64,000 nt of DNA from Lanius collurio (lineage: Eukaryota; Chordata; Aves; Passeriformes; Laniidae), in the NCBI GenBank assembly GCA_020086605.1, contig JACBWW010000028.1:6264838-6328837 (forward strand). The letters are read 5' to 3'. A program made the position numbers and the translations under genes. Positions 1 through 12,300 of the stretch are shown here, piece after piece. The first letter of the stretch is position 1, and each line of letters starts with the position of its first letter. The notes below the pieces were generated by a model. It ran no database searches, was not told the origin of the DNA, and saw nothing but the letters and a program-made list of their open reading frames with translations.

Positions 1-789
1 TTCTCATTTAACTTACCCTGCAATAACTTTGATATTTTGATTGCCTTATATGACACTATTTTGTAGCAGTTTGCTAACCCTGTCCGTCATCTCTGGTTTC
101 AGTTTTAACAAGGGGTCTAGATTCCAGATTCTACATCCTGCAATTCCTCATGAAAGATTCTCTCTTATGCATCCCAAAGCTGCACCTGAAGCCTCCTAAT
201 ATGACCATGCTGGACAGCAAACAACCCTTCTGCCTTCAGCCTCTTTCCTGATCACTCTCAGCAGCAACAACATCATCTCCTGAGGCCTGCCTCTCCCTCT
301 CCAGGAAACCTAAACCCTTTCACCAACAGGCAGCCACTGGATGAGGGTCTAGGACTCAAATGGATCATTCACCCTTACAAAAACTTCCGGTTTCCAGTAT
401 CCCTTGGCCTACTCTTTTGCAGCTTCTTTCTGCACTACAGCAGCTGCTGCCTACACTTCTGTCTTTCCTATAGCCGCTTCTCTGGCTTCAGCCTCTTCCA
501 CAGCTGCTTTTGTCTCCTTGCCTAATGCTCTTTCTCTCCTTCTCCTCATCCTTCTCATCCCGCAGTACTTCTGAAGTGATTCTTTTACTGGGTGAATCAC
601 TCTCTTTGTTTCTAAAAATCTAGCAGCCTAATCTTACCTATTCCTTTCACATATTAATTTCTTTATCTGAGCAGTTATCAAAGTCCTTGTACTCCCAAGG
701 CCAGCTTCTCATCCCTGCCCTGCTACCCAACACATCTCTCAGCATTTTCTCCTGCTCTGCAGCCTTGCAGAGCTCAAGGTATAGCAATT
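1..789. other. Intronic sequence, probably decayed ERV interior
   Basis: No intact reading frame. On the minus strand it is purine-rich with many GAG/AAG/GAA triplets at 430-560, which could be a decayed charged coding region of the provirus. This is weak evidence, and it may simply be low-complexity intron of CSNK1G3. Confidence 0.3.
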
Positions 790-1250
790 GGGTAAGGTCC
801 CTGTACTAGCTTGAAAACAAACCAGTGGGAGGCACCAAGTGAGAATAACAATTTAATAGGGAAATTAAAGAAAAAATAAAAGTAGAAAACTGAGTTAAAG
901 GGACACACCCTGTGGGTGTGGTTCTGTCAAAGCGGAGATCTTGTAGAGGGGTCTCCTCCTCCTCGGGAAGTCCAGTGGTGGCTCTGTAGCTCCTGTCCTC
1001 TGGGATTCCAGTGGAAAGGGTGTCTGTGGTGTTTGGAATCTCAGATTATATCCAGGATGGAATGCTTGGTTCCTCCTTCTGGGTGGAGCATCTCACAATG
1101 GGGTGATGAGTCCTGAGGCAGGGCCCTGCTGGGCTCATTAACAGAAGATAGTCCAGAGGGAGGAGGCAAGGAAACACTGCCCCACCTGGTTTCAACAGCT
1201 CATGAGCATGGTAATAGAGTACAATGCAACACAGGACAGTCTCTTTCTAT
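790..1250 (-). mobile_element. Probable second LTR-like repeat, minus strand
   Basis: Read on the minus strand, this GC-richer block ends in ATTAAATTGTTATTCTCACTT and TGGTGCCTCCCACTGG. It contains the text around GAGATGCTCCACCCAGAAGG, which I associate with a dispersed LTR family of songbirds and relatives. Boundaries and target duplications could not be fixed. It may instead be part of the same provirus as the LTR at 1807-2432. Confidence 0.35.
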
Positions 1251-1806
1251 ATTCAACAAAGATTACAATTTTTCTCTCTCATTTTTCTTTCTATCTAAAC
1301 AATTTCATAAGTGGTCAGCCAAATCTTGCAGATGTTTTTATAAGGACTCAACCAAGACTTTAAAATGTTTTTGCAAAGAGTCAACCAAATTTGAATAAAT
1401 TCTCTCTCTCTTTTTGCTATCTACACATTTTGGTAAAAATGTCTGTCTCATCTTGATCTCTGTATGAACATTTTTTAAAGTCAACCAGATTTTACAGAAA
1501 TGTCTCTTTCTTTTTGCTCTCTATCTAGATAGATATTTTAGTAAGAAGTCTTGAATCTTTTTATCCTTTTGTGTTTGCATTGGTATGGCACACAGTACTC
1601 CATGTATGAAGGTGTGTATAGGGCAAGTATTGTCCATAATGGGAAAAGGGTCTGCTTTGCATTTTCTGGGCTGTCATGTCCTGCTTGTCCCTGTTCTGCA
1701 TCCATCCTGTCCCCTAGTCAGAGATGGAGATATCCAAGCTCATCCCACCAAGAGCTGTTCAGTCCCTCTCAGCCTTATAGAAGTCCTGTCTGTGACACCA
1801 ATTTAT
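1250..1806 (-). mobile_element. ERV internal leader region, minus strand
   Basis: This stretch continues from the LTR at 1807-2432 in the element's sense direction. It starts with a primer-binding-site-like sequence and has no long open frame, as expected of an untranslated leader or a decayed gag start. The part at 1314-1500 is a set of diverged tandem repeats. No gag, pol or env motif could be recognised. The lower boundary is approximate. Confidence 0.5.
1314..1500. repeat. Diverged tandem repeats in the ERV leader
   Basis: Motifs of the form TCAACCAAAT/TCAGCCAAAT followed by a T-rich tail recur at about 1316, 1348, 1381 and 1483 on the plus strand. Spacing is about 32-33 bases for the first three and about 100 for the last. 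The third and fourth copies share a CTCTCT...TTTTTGCT...ATCTA extension. Confidence 0.5.
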
Positions 1807-2432
1807 TGTTACAAGCCATTGGTAGGAGTGTGATGTTTGTTGTAAATTCTTATCGGGCTAAACGAAGGCACTAGACCACACGCTGGGGAGCTCTTGTGCT
1901 TTATTGTACAGTTGTCATAACTCTGGCACCCCCTCACTATTAGACTCAAAAGGTATTGGCTAACAAGCCCTTGGATTCTTACAATGCCGTTCTCAAAAGT
2001 GGTGGCTAACAAGCCCTTCATTTTGTACAGAACAGGGAAAACTATGACAGCTGTGCTTTGCCCAGGCAAAGTGAGGGATGAGAGAGATTAAGGCGGAAAA
2101 GAGAAAGAAAACAAAAGTTCACCGATCTGTAGATTCCTGCAGTTGGTCCTGCTGCATGGATGGTCCAGAGCTGGGATAGCAAAACAGAGAGAAAGATATG
2201 GTAAAAGAGAGTGAGGGGCCCCAGTGTGCTTCCTTTTATAGTCAACCTGGTGCAGCCTCTTAGGTAAACAAGACTTTTCATGCTGTTTTGTTTGCATATG
2301 CACAGGCAGCCCTTTGAGCTCTCATCTGGGAAGTCAGTTGGGGGGGAGTAAGGAGCAGAAAGCTGGCTCAGAACAGCGCTACTCCATCACCGTGGGACCC
2401 TCTGTTTCGATCACACTTTTCCTGTTCTAACA
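1807..2432 (-). mobile_element. Endogenous retrovirus LTR, complete, minus strand
   Basis: Read on the minus strand the 626-bp unit starts TGTTAGAACAGG and ends CTTGTAACA, giving short inverted TG...CA termini. It has a TATA box (TATAAAAGGA, complement of 2231-2240) and a poly(A) signal AATAAA (complement of 1900-1905), in the order U3-R-U5. Just past its 3' end, at about 1780-1804 (minus), TTGGTGTCACAGACAGGAC lies where a tRNA primer-binding site would be. The bases on the two sides (GTCAG after 2432, and the sequence before 1807) do not match, so this is a 5' LTR with internal sequence attached and not a solo LTR. Confidence 0.8.
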
Positions 2433-5277
2433 GTCAGAATATTTGAGACAAAACATGCTTACGCTTAGTCCTCCACAGAACTGCTTCTGGAAATAAGGTT
2501 AATTTTTCTTTCTTTGGGTGAAAGATAGGAAGTAGTCATCACTGCCTTTTAAACTGTAATCTTTAATTCACTGATTCATTAGTCCACTAAAGATTTGAAT
2601 TGCTAAAATTATAAGTGAGGGGTGTGTGTTGGAGGGAAATTTGTGCTTCATTTCAAGGTTGTAATGTTTTTTCTCTAAAGTTTTTGTTTTTAAGGGATGA
2701 CTGTGGTCTAGAATGACACCTTTTCAGAATCCCTCTAGGAAATGTAGTAAATCCATATCTAGTGCCAGTCTGTTTAATAGACTGATCTTTTCCTCTAAAA
2801 AGAGCCTACCTCTTAAAGAATTTTTTTTCCTGAAAATAGCTTGTTGTTGCTTATAAATGTATGAAGCAGAGACAGAATGTAAACTGAGCTGAGTTCTTAC
2901 TGAATTACTAAAATCATGAAAAGTAGGTAGTAGCTGAATGTTTATATTGTGCTTTGGGTTATCAGACTTTGTGAAAATTTCAACCTTACAGTTCAAGCAA
3001 ACTGCTTTTTCAAAGCCTCTTAAAAGAGAAGTGACTTGAAAATTGTGGAGTATTTTATTCCATGCATTTGGGACAAAAATAATTGTGAAAAGAATTCATT
3101 ATGAACTTGAAACAGATTTCACATTTCAAATGTCTTTATTGTTTTGTTTTAATGTATAAGATGCTACAGAATTTAAAAAGGAGGGTAAAAACCTCTCTGA
3201 TAAACTAAGGAGCAGTTGTTTCTGTTGCTCACTTGAGCTCAGTAAACTTCAGTAAACTGCACATAATTCTTTAGTAGCATCAAGACCCCATGTTCCTCAT
3301 TTAGAGAGAAATGATCTTTTGCAAGGAAAAGAATTTGCCTATGTTTTAATACCAAAGCTTTGAAATAATTAGATATGAATGTAAAATTCATGGGTAGGGA
3401 GGGTCATTTATAGAACTTTGCAGATCCCAGAACAATTCTTTCAGGATACTTCAGTAAAGGTCTGGGCTTGTTTAAATAAAGAAAATACACTAGTTTCTTA
3501 TGGTAGGAGAAGTTGGCTTCAAGGGACTCTGGGATTAACATGATGTTTGAACAGTTATGTGTTCTCAGGCTTTTTTTTTAGATGCTGGATTGTACTGAAG
3601 CACTAATGAAACAAAAAAACTAGGATTTGCCTTTTTTTTATTACTGAATATTCATTTTAGACTTGTAGATGCACTGGTGTATTTTTCACTCTTATGGTGA
3701 AAGATTACATTTAGCGTTCTTTTGTCTTGATTTATCTTTTCCTGTCTTTTGTCATTTATGTGTAGATATTGCACAGTGCAGAGTGGGATGTGCAGAAATA
3801 AAATAATTGTATGCAAAGAGGTTATTGTGCTTGCCCTTTTACAAGTTTTGTTGAACAAGATGATGTGTTCCCTTTGCATGTTTGGAATTACAGGAAGATA
3901 TATATGCCTTCTTACAAAAATAAGGCAATTTCTAAAGGCTGTAGTTCAATAAATGAACTACAAGTATATATTGCCATAGGTTTTTCACTTTTACTGGAGG
4001 GAATAAATTGTTTAGTTGTCTCTCTGCTGAACAAAGTTTAGCTTCAGTCTTTGGCTGTGTAGTAGTTCAGTAGATGTATTTGACTGTTTGAGAACATTGC
4101 CTTCTGGAGATTTATAAAGGACTGCTTTCTGCTGATGGCCAGGATAAGCAGCATTCATGAAAAAGAGGATGTATGTGTTAAAAATTGGATGCTATTTCTT
4201 TTTGCTGTGATTTTTTTATTATTTAATCTATTCCTGTAAATTTAATACATACAAACTGTTTTTCGTCCATTTTGTGGGACCATGTTACAACATTGAGGGG
4301 TTAAGTTGTTAATGTACAATCAGTTGAGACAAAACTGTACCATTGAACAAAATTAAACTTCCTGTAAGCCAGTGTCTTGTGTTATTATAATCAGGAGACA
4401 TGCAGAGTTTTGTGGACTGAAATATTTTCTTCTTAGCTGGCAGAATCATAAGTTTCAATTAGGCATTATGTGGAATGTGGTATATTTTGTAACTAACAGA
4501 CTTGTACACTACAAGCATACTAGTTGCTAAGTTTGTGTAGTTTTCTAAAAGGTTAAAATGCTTCAATAAATACTTCATAGTGGGTTTCCTCGTACCTCTG
4601 AAAGCTCAGTATGAAAGGTAGATAGATTTGTTTTGACTTAAAGTGGTTTTTTAGGGACTCTGTCTTCAATACTTGACCATAAATTTCATGTGTCCTTCTT
4701 GTAAAATGTAGCTAGGCCTTTGGTAGCCCAGTCAGTCTTGCTTAGTAATTATTTTTTTGAATAATAAACACTTTCTTGTTTTATAAAATTATTGCTCACT
4801 TCATTGCAAAGAATACCAACATTCAGTTATGCTGGTTGCTCTGGAGTGTAAAATACATACAGTAAGTTCTATTTGTTCTTTGTAGAAACTGTTACATTGG
4901 TCCTTTTTACTTTTAGACACCCACCTTTGGCATCCTGATAAGATCAAATGCATAGGTCTACACTGACAGGGACTTTGGCAGCAATTGGAAGCACCTAAGT
5001 CTTGGAGGGAGATGGGTTGAGGAAGAAGACTAAATTTCTCATGCTTGCACATTGGCTCATAGTTTTTATGCCCTGGATGTGGCACTGAGAAAGAACACAG
5101 GTTTATAAACTTGTAGTTTCTGAAGATGATGGAGTGAGGAAGAAGATGAGTGCTTCACCCAAGCTTTTCCCAAAAATTGATATTCAGCAGTATCAGTTAG
5201 TGCTGGTAACTCTCTAAGTTACCAGCAGTTCTAGTAGTAACCAAATTAGTTTCCAGTTTATCACTGATGCACTGGAC
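2433..5277. other. CSNK1G3 intron, unique sequence
   Basis: AT-rich sequence with only short chance frames. I searched it for the missing exon that encodes the ATP-binding lysine and did not find it. No repeat family was recognised. Confidence 0.6.
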
Positions 5278-5505
5278 GATCACAGAATCAATTAGGCTAG
5301 AATAGACCTCTGCACTGAGTACAACCTCTGACTGAATGCCATCATGTGAACGTGCCACTCAGTCTTTTCTCAAACACCTCCAGGGATGGTGACTCCACCA
5401 TCTCCTTGGGCAGTTCATTCCAATGTCTAAGCACCCTTTCTGTGAAGTTCTTCCTGATGTCCAACCTAAACCTCCCATGATGGAGCTTAATCTTAAAATC
5501 ATGTT
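5278..5505 (-). mobile_element. CR1 LINE fragment, minus strand, 3' end
   Basis: The plus-strand text ATCACAGAATCAATTAGGCT followed by phrases such as CCTTGGGCAGTTCATTCCAATG and GTGAAGTTCTTCCTGATGTC is the reverse complement of a CR1 3' region. CR1 elements are typically truncated at the 5' end like this one. It lies in the intron about 740 bases before the first window exon of CSNK1G3. Confidence 0.85.
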
Positions 5506-6246
5506 ACATATCAGAAGAAACAAAGCATGTATTATAAAAGATGCTGTCATTTAAAGAATCTTGTGGTAAAGTACCTTTTCTTTGCAAAGGGTGGTACTCA
5601 AGAAGTTTGGGTTTCCATTTGGGCTGCATGTGTGTTCCTCTGCTTAATCTCATGTCACTTCATGTTCTATGACACCCTGACAGACTGGTGTGTTGAACAC
5701 AGAAATAAGATTTTATTAATGTGCGTAAAGGACAAGCTTATTTTGGGGCTTTTTTTCACTTGTTTTGGATTTATAATTTGGAATGGTGGTACTTAATTTC
5801 TGCTAAGCTGTTATTATTTGGTGGAAGGATTTGGTATTTTTTTGTTAAGATCCTAGGATAAGACTTTATTCTTATAAAGATATATCTGTCATGTATTAGG
5901 TATTTGAAGGTTCTTTTCAATCTGTTAAGCTGCATATTAATGCCACTTTCTGAGAAATATAGGACATATCATCCATGTGCTTTGAAGAAACCGTTGTGTG
6001 TCTGTTATTTGGTTCACATGTTGAACCTTGGTCCGGTGGAGCAATACAAGATGAAAATGTCCTTATGTGCACTAGTCTCACCTGAGGGAGATTTAGTTTT
6101 CTCTGTTTCATAATTGCCAGTCATTTCAGAAGAAACATTCAGACTTTCTGTGTAGCTTGGAAGCAGTAGGGCTAGTTTGGCTGGTAGTAGGTTAGCATAT
6201 TAGTTTTTAGGCTTTGTTTTAAATGTTGTTTTTGTTTTTAAATCAG
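5506..6246. other. CSNK1G3 intron, 3' end
   Basis: Unique AT-rich sequence up to the acceptor of the exon at 6247. The last 50 bases are T-rich and end AAATCAG. Confidence 0.6.
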
Positions 6247-6316
6247 GAGCCAATGAAGTCGAGAGCACCACAGCTACATTTGGAATACAGATTCTACAAG
6301 CAGCTAGGATCTGGAG
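6247..6316 (+). CDS. CSNK1G3: CSNK1G3 coding exon (window exon 1): kinase N-lobe, alpha-C helix
   Basis: Translation from phase 0 gives [20 protein letters not shown] followed by GSG. This is the segment directly after the VAIKL strand of CK1-gamma kinases. The glutamate in HLEYRF (codon 6283-6285) is the expected alpha-C helix residue that pairs with the ATP-binding lysine. The acceptor is a T-rich tract ending TCAG. The donor GTAAAA is weaker than consensus at positions +5 and +6. The exon ends one base into a codon that is completed by the next exon 11.8 kb away. No upstream coding exon (KNLYTNEY region) could be found between 1 and 6246, so the preceding exon lies outside the window. Confidence 0.95.
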
Positions 6317-9300
6317 GTAAAAAGCAGTGTCATGCATTTTACTGTGATGTAATTCAGGCTGGGTCAATTTTTGACTGAAGGTTTCTGGCTTAGAGGTATA
6401 AATCTATTTAATAAAGTCTTCCTAGCTACTTAAAGCAGAAAATACCCCCATGAGTTGGAGGATTAATCTATAAATTCCAGTATTTTAACTATTTTTTTCT
6501 AGTCTTTAAAGAATTATCTATGAAGTCCTCACTATTTAATAGATCTTACCTATCACAGCATTTGTCTAAATACAGGTGTCCCTTAAACTAAGTAATCTTA
6601 GACTGTTCCCAGTACAACTCTTTGAAAAAATTCAGCAGATCTCCAAACTGCTAATCTACTAATCACATATTTTTAATTAAAGTTGATATGATATTTAAAT
6701 AGCTTCAGATTCAGTTTTACTGTACTTCACTTTTTTTGATACAGTATATACTACTTACTAGTTTTAAATCTCTTAAATAGCTGTAGAAAAAGTTTAAATG
6801 AAGTTTAGTAATTGAATTTCTCATTTCACTCCCCTTGGTACCCAGAAATACTCTTATGATGGTCACCTAAATGATCCAATTATCACTTTTTGATTTCATA
6901 GGTGAGCGATACCTAAAATTTTTCATATATTTTTTGTACCTTTTACAAAACTGCATTTAATCAGCTAGGAAGATGTGAAGTTTCTTACACTAGTAAAGTG
7001 AGTACAGATGTTGTCTAAATCAGCTATAACATAGGAAAAGGAAATCTTTTGACATCTCTTCCTTGAATTTATTCCTAGAGTAGGTCATGTAATTAACTAT
7101 TTTTACCTTTTTTTTTTTTACTAATGTAGAAGTTTATTTTGTGAGTGGACTACTAACAGTGGTTTTCTACATGTGTTCAGAGGTTTTTTAGCAAAGGCGG
7201 CCTGGAATTTTTAACAGTGATTTTATTTGTGCTTAAACCAGAATAAAATCCAATTTAGTATGAAAAGGTGTCTCTGAAAGGGAATACACAATGAACACAC
7301 CCATACCACTTTGGTTTTGTTACTTTGAATGTGTATGTGTTTAACACTTCTAAATTACTAGTTTCACCTTTTTACTTAAAATTCAGGGTCATATGCTCAC
7401 TGCTGCACTGCTGAGATAATGTTTCTTAGGTAGCTTTCAAAATTTCATATTCCTCTTTAAAGACTACATGTGGTGCAACATAGTTTTTAATATGCTCAAT
7501 TAATACAGAAATTTTTTTGCTGCTGTACTAAGAATGCTTTGCAATCAGGAATTTTTAGAGATAACTCTTTGAAAAACACAACACTGTCAATTTCTCTTCC
7601 TAGATGGGAAATAAAGTTGTAGATAGGTAGTCAAAATCTTGAGTTTTGTATGCTTGCTATTTGGAGAAATTAATCAGAATATGATATGTGGGTGTTTTTT
7701 GTAAGAAGTTATAAATTATCAGCATACCTTATGCTAGCATTCTGAAAGAGCTGATGAGTGGAAAGCTGAGATTTTAAGTGCTAAACTTAATGGGGCATGA
7801 GAACACACGAGTTAGGTACAGTACCTATCTGTGAATATAAAGCTGTAACTATCTAAAATTGCAACAGAGCTGTGTAGTAGAGATAAGAATAAAGTTGTAA
7901 TTTCTAGTTCAGACTGTAGAAATTAGGCAGTGCTTCTCAGAGGTAGCAACTCTTCATTGGGAGCATTTCTTGGGAAAATATCTTAGTGAGTGTAACTATG
8001 TTTACCTTTTTATTTACTGAATAAGGCTGGGAACTGTGTGTAGTGTAAGAACATAGTCAAGTCAAAGTTATTCTGCTTTACTTCAGATATCATTCAATCT
8101 TTTTAACCCTATTTGCTGGTTGCAACAACTTTTATGTCTTTCTCTGATGCCTTATTGAAGTACTGAAAGGGAGAGTCATCTGTCTGATTCTCTGCATGAA
8201 GATGAGGTGACCTTTAGGGTGAAAACAGAAAGATAGAGCTGGTAGCTTACTAAGCATCATCAATATTTATGAAGAACTTTGTTACAGACCATTTTTTTTT
8301 GCAATTACCTTCTTTAATTCAAAAGTGAAAGCCTCTTCCAGCACAGAACCTTCAAAGCTCCTTTTTTAGCCTTTCTCAGGCACCTCACTTGAGACTTATT
8401 TTAATGGGTTTTGTGTCAAAGGCTCACTATGAAGAAAGTAATTTTCTTCTTCCTATCTACATAGAAGTTAAAAAAAGCTGATTCCTTATCTTTTGGCAGC
8501 AGTCCCTTTTCCATCTTTGCAGGAGTTGAGCCCTTGAGCCAAGGAAGTTATGCAGCCTATGATTTTGAGAAAAGAAGTTGCAGTATTACTTATTTCTGTT
8601 CTCATGTAGTCTGTGGCAATCGGTTTGAATTTACTGATTTTTTTTGTGACATTCGTATTTAATGTCAAGCATAGATTTAAGTAATTTTCTCTCATGAACA
8701 GTTGATTACATAGTGTTGGAAAGTTGTTCCACCAAGTGATAAATTCAGGAAGCAAGTATGTAAAACCCCTTTGTAAAACACGAGATAGTAAAAAAATCTT
8801 ATGCCAGGTCTATCCGTATAGACAGTATTGCATTATGGGGTTATGGGCAGTGGTTGTACTTTGGTCAGAGAGAGAGTAGATTGAGGCAAGTGGTCTTCAG
8901 TGTGCAAGTTGCAGAAAAGTCTGCCATAAGAGGTATAAAAATAGCTGCCATTGCTGGAAGAAATTTGAAATATAGTAATTGTGAACAGATAGAAGAAGGT
9001 TTCTCTGATGCACAATTACACACCATGCTACCAGTTAAAATTGTGTGAAGCTTTCTGTCTTTTAAGCTTCTAAAACACATTTGCAGGCTTTCTTATGATG
9101 AAAAGTAGTCTTTTACTTATCTGTCTTTATTTATCCACACAAACTTGTTGTAATTTGGCTAGTAGCTTTACAACTGTGTGGATTGTGTATTTTGCATTTG
9201 GTTGTACTAAATTGCACTTCCACTTGGTCTCCTCATATTTACATGCATACTTGTGTACTAATAGTGACTACTTAACCATGGTTTCAGAAGCAATTGCTGA

Positions 9301-12300
9301 AAAGAGAATCCTACTCCCAGTACTCCTTCCCAGTCTTGTAAGCAGAGCCATTATTTTCTTTAAAAACTTCATAATTTTCTCAAATAAGAGCTACAAACTC
9401 CACAGTTTATGCGAAAAATTGCCTTATGCTTAGTGTAAAGTAACCTGAAGCTTAAGGGATAAAATTTCTGTAGCTCCTGTGAAATTTCATTTCACTTGGA
9501 GGTGGCAGGAGGAGGAGGGAGAGGCATTAACATGTGAATGAATACTTCTAGAAGAAAATTAGGTTATTTTCTGGCAATATCTTCCTGAAAGCAAGTAAAG
9601 AAGATGTTTTTGGATTATTTTACCTTCAAACCATTTTTAATAGAGCTTCTTTGTGCTTCCTCTGATCTTCTGGGCATCCTAGATGAAAGGAGGAGCATTT
9701 TGAAATTGTATGTTGTCTTGGTATTTCCTTATCTCCAGCCAGTATTTGTCTACTAAGTCTATTTATTTTTATAATGCCCCTTTTTTTCCTTTTCTAATGA
9801 CCTTGTAGCTTGAATATATACGCACATATATATAAATATGTATTATCAATCTCTGTGCTATTTGTGTCTTGAATGCCATGAAGATGCAAGACATTCTTGA
9901 GTGAGAAAAAGAATCAGATATTTTATAGTTCTTCTCACTAAGAGAACAAGGAGAAAGTAGGCATGAAATATGATAGATGTGCAGTTTTTATACACAGCAC
10001 TTTGGAACTAAGTATTAATTCTTTGTATTTAATAAAAAGTGGTTTTGACTTGCATGAGTAAGAATTAACATTTCAAAACTATATTCCTTTTCTCATAAAG
10101 AAGACGAAACTAACTTTACTCTTAAATATGCTTTTTGAATTGCCTATGAAAGTGCAGTAACATGTAGGTGTCCGGAAAAAAAATGTGAAGAGACTTTTTT
10201 AAAGAGGAAATACTGTCTGTACTTTTGGGCTTTCTGAAATATTTTTATTTTTTTAAGGGAATGGACCTCAAACTTATTAAAAGTAGCTTTTAAAATTAGT
10301 TTAAAGATGTGGTTTATTTTAGTTTCATCATTATTTAACTTTCATTTAGGTTTTATATATGAATAGAGATTTTTATGAAAATTGCATTTTCTTTTCTGCA
10401 GTAATTTTGTCATTCAATAACTACAAGGATGTTTTCCTCGGGAGGTTTGAGATCATTAGTCAGTATACAGAAATTTTTAGTCAACTGAATGAGCAACACA
10501 TGGATGCAATTTAGAATATCTTTGTTTCTAATAAATTTTATTTATTGTGTTTTTTCTTAATATGCAAGTATGAGTTATAAGAAAAACTATAAACTATTAT
10601 AGATGCAGTACTCCAAATAGAGCTGTGGCTGAATTCTTACCTGAAATTGCACTAAGGCTTTTGGAATTAATAGAAAACAGTTTTGTATTTTTTATTGATT
10701 TTTGAATTAATCTTTTATGCTATCAGCGTTTCTTGGCATGATTACAAGATAGGCTGTAGGTGTATTTCATGTGCTATGCTGTAATTTAACTAACAGATAT
10801 TTACAGATATTTAGAAGTATGCTTCAGTTCCCCTTTGCAGAAAGGAGTCAGTAAATGAAAGAAGTTATGTATTGTTATGTGTTGAAGAGTGTAAAAACTA
10901 TTCAGCTTTAATTGTCTTGATTTTTCTAACCTCTCTTAATAAATGGGTCATTATCATTATGACTGGGAGCCTTTGCAAGTGAATGGGAACTCTTTTGTTC
11001 TTACTTACCTGACAAGTGAAGCAAAAGAATGGCAACTTCTGCTGCTTAAAATGACTTAACAGAGCTCCTGTTTGTAATGCTGCTGTTAGAACTTGCTTAC
11101 TGTAGTTCTTATTTATAGCAGCGAAGAATATCTATAATTAGATTTTATTCTTTTCATTTAAGGTCATTTTTGAGATCACAGATCTCAAAACAGGTCACAG
11201 ATCTGTTCAGCTCTGAATTGTCCTTGTGGTGAAACTGCTGTATTAATGTTGCAGACAAGGCAGGTGCTCAATATTGTAAATCAGATTTTATTTTTCTTAA
11301 CTTTTTTATTTCTGTTCTTTTAGTTGAAATCTAGTGAACACTTCACCTGAAAAACTGGAAGCCAAACAGTTTTCTTCCAGGGTGATTACTGACCAGTCAA
11401 TGTATAGGATATATTTGTGTACAGTGGAAAAAGGTGTTGTATTTAAGGAGGTCATGGCCAGTGTAAAATGAGTGCTAAGTATTGCATTCTGTACATGAAT
11501 TGTCATGATTTGGTACCAACATTCATGTGATGTGCTCTGTATTGCTATCTAAAAATGCACTTTTCAGTTCTGAGATCATGTGAGCCTGCCTTTGACACAA
11601 CAGACTCATAGTACCTGTGCGGCTATAAAATGTTACTGTTGGATTAGTGGTTCAAGAAGTTTTCAGTGCAGGCATAACGTGATTTTGGAAGATACAGTAA
11701 TATTCCCGAATGACTTGTGTACATACTGACTAGTTAATATTGCTAGTGTAAAACTGAACAGTAGGTAATCCTGAAAAGTTGCAGCCAGGGAAGTATGAAG
11801 CATTTGTGTGTGGTAGGCAGCTGCTGTTGTAGAGCAGTGGAGTCTGCTCACTGTTTTCTTGTCAAGCTCAGTAGATTTTAGCATTTAAAGCATATTAGGA
11901 TTCAACAGATTGATAATTGCATTTTGGTTTGGGAATGTAGCAAAGTGAGTTTGAAATACTGAGTTTCTGATTTTGAGGGAGGCAGAGTACCTTAAGGCAA
12001 GAACACTTCTTTGTTATGAGGTACCTTATACACAGTTTAATGTGGAATATTAGGTTAGACATTGCTGTTTATAGCTTTCTTTTTTGTGTTGGAAATGTGT
12101 TTGATGGGCCAAAGGCCAAGAATGTGGTACAGTAGTTCAGTATTTAGTGCTTTTTCCTCTTGATAAAGACAAAAGTAGTGAAGGTGAGAAAATGTGATTC
12201 TTCCTTTAATTTCAGTTCAGGCCAGCTTTAGCTGGTGTATGTGAGATCTGCATGTTCAGTGACAGCTATTAATTTTTCTTGTATAGCTCTATTCAGGGTA

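Noticed and set aside
2433..6246. Missing CSNK1G3 exon with the ATP-binding lysine
   Set aside because: I searched for sequence encoding KNLYTNEYVAIKL in all plus-strand frames by eye and found none, so it should lie upstream of the window.
9095..9433. Plus-strand open frame of 112 codons in an intron
   Set aside because: No splice context, no recognised domain, and the hydrophobic composition fits chance translation of T-rich DNA.
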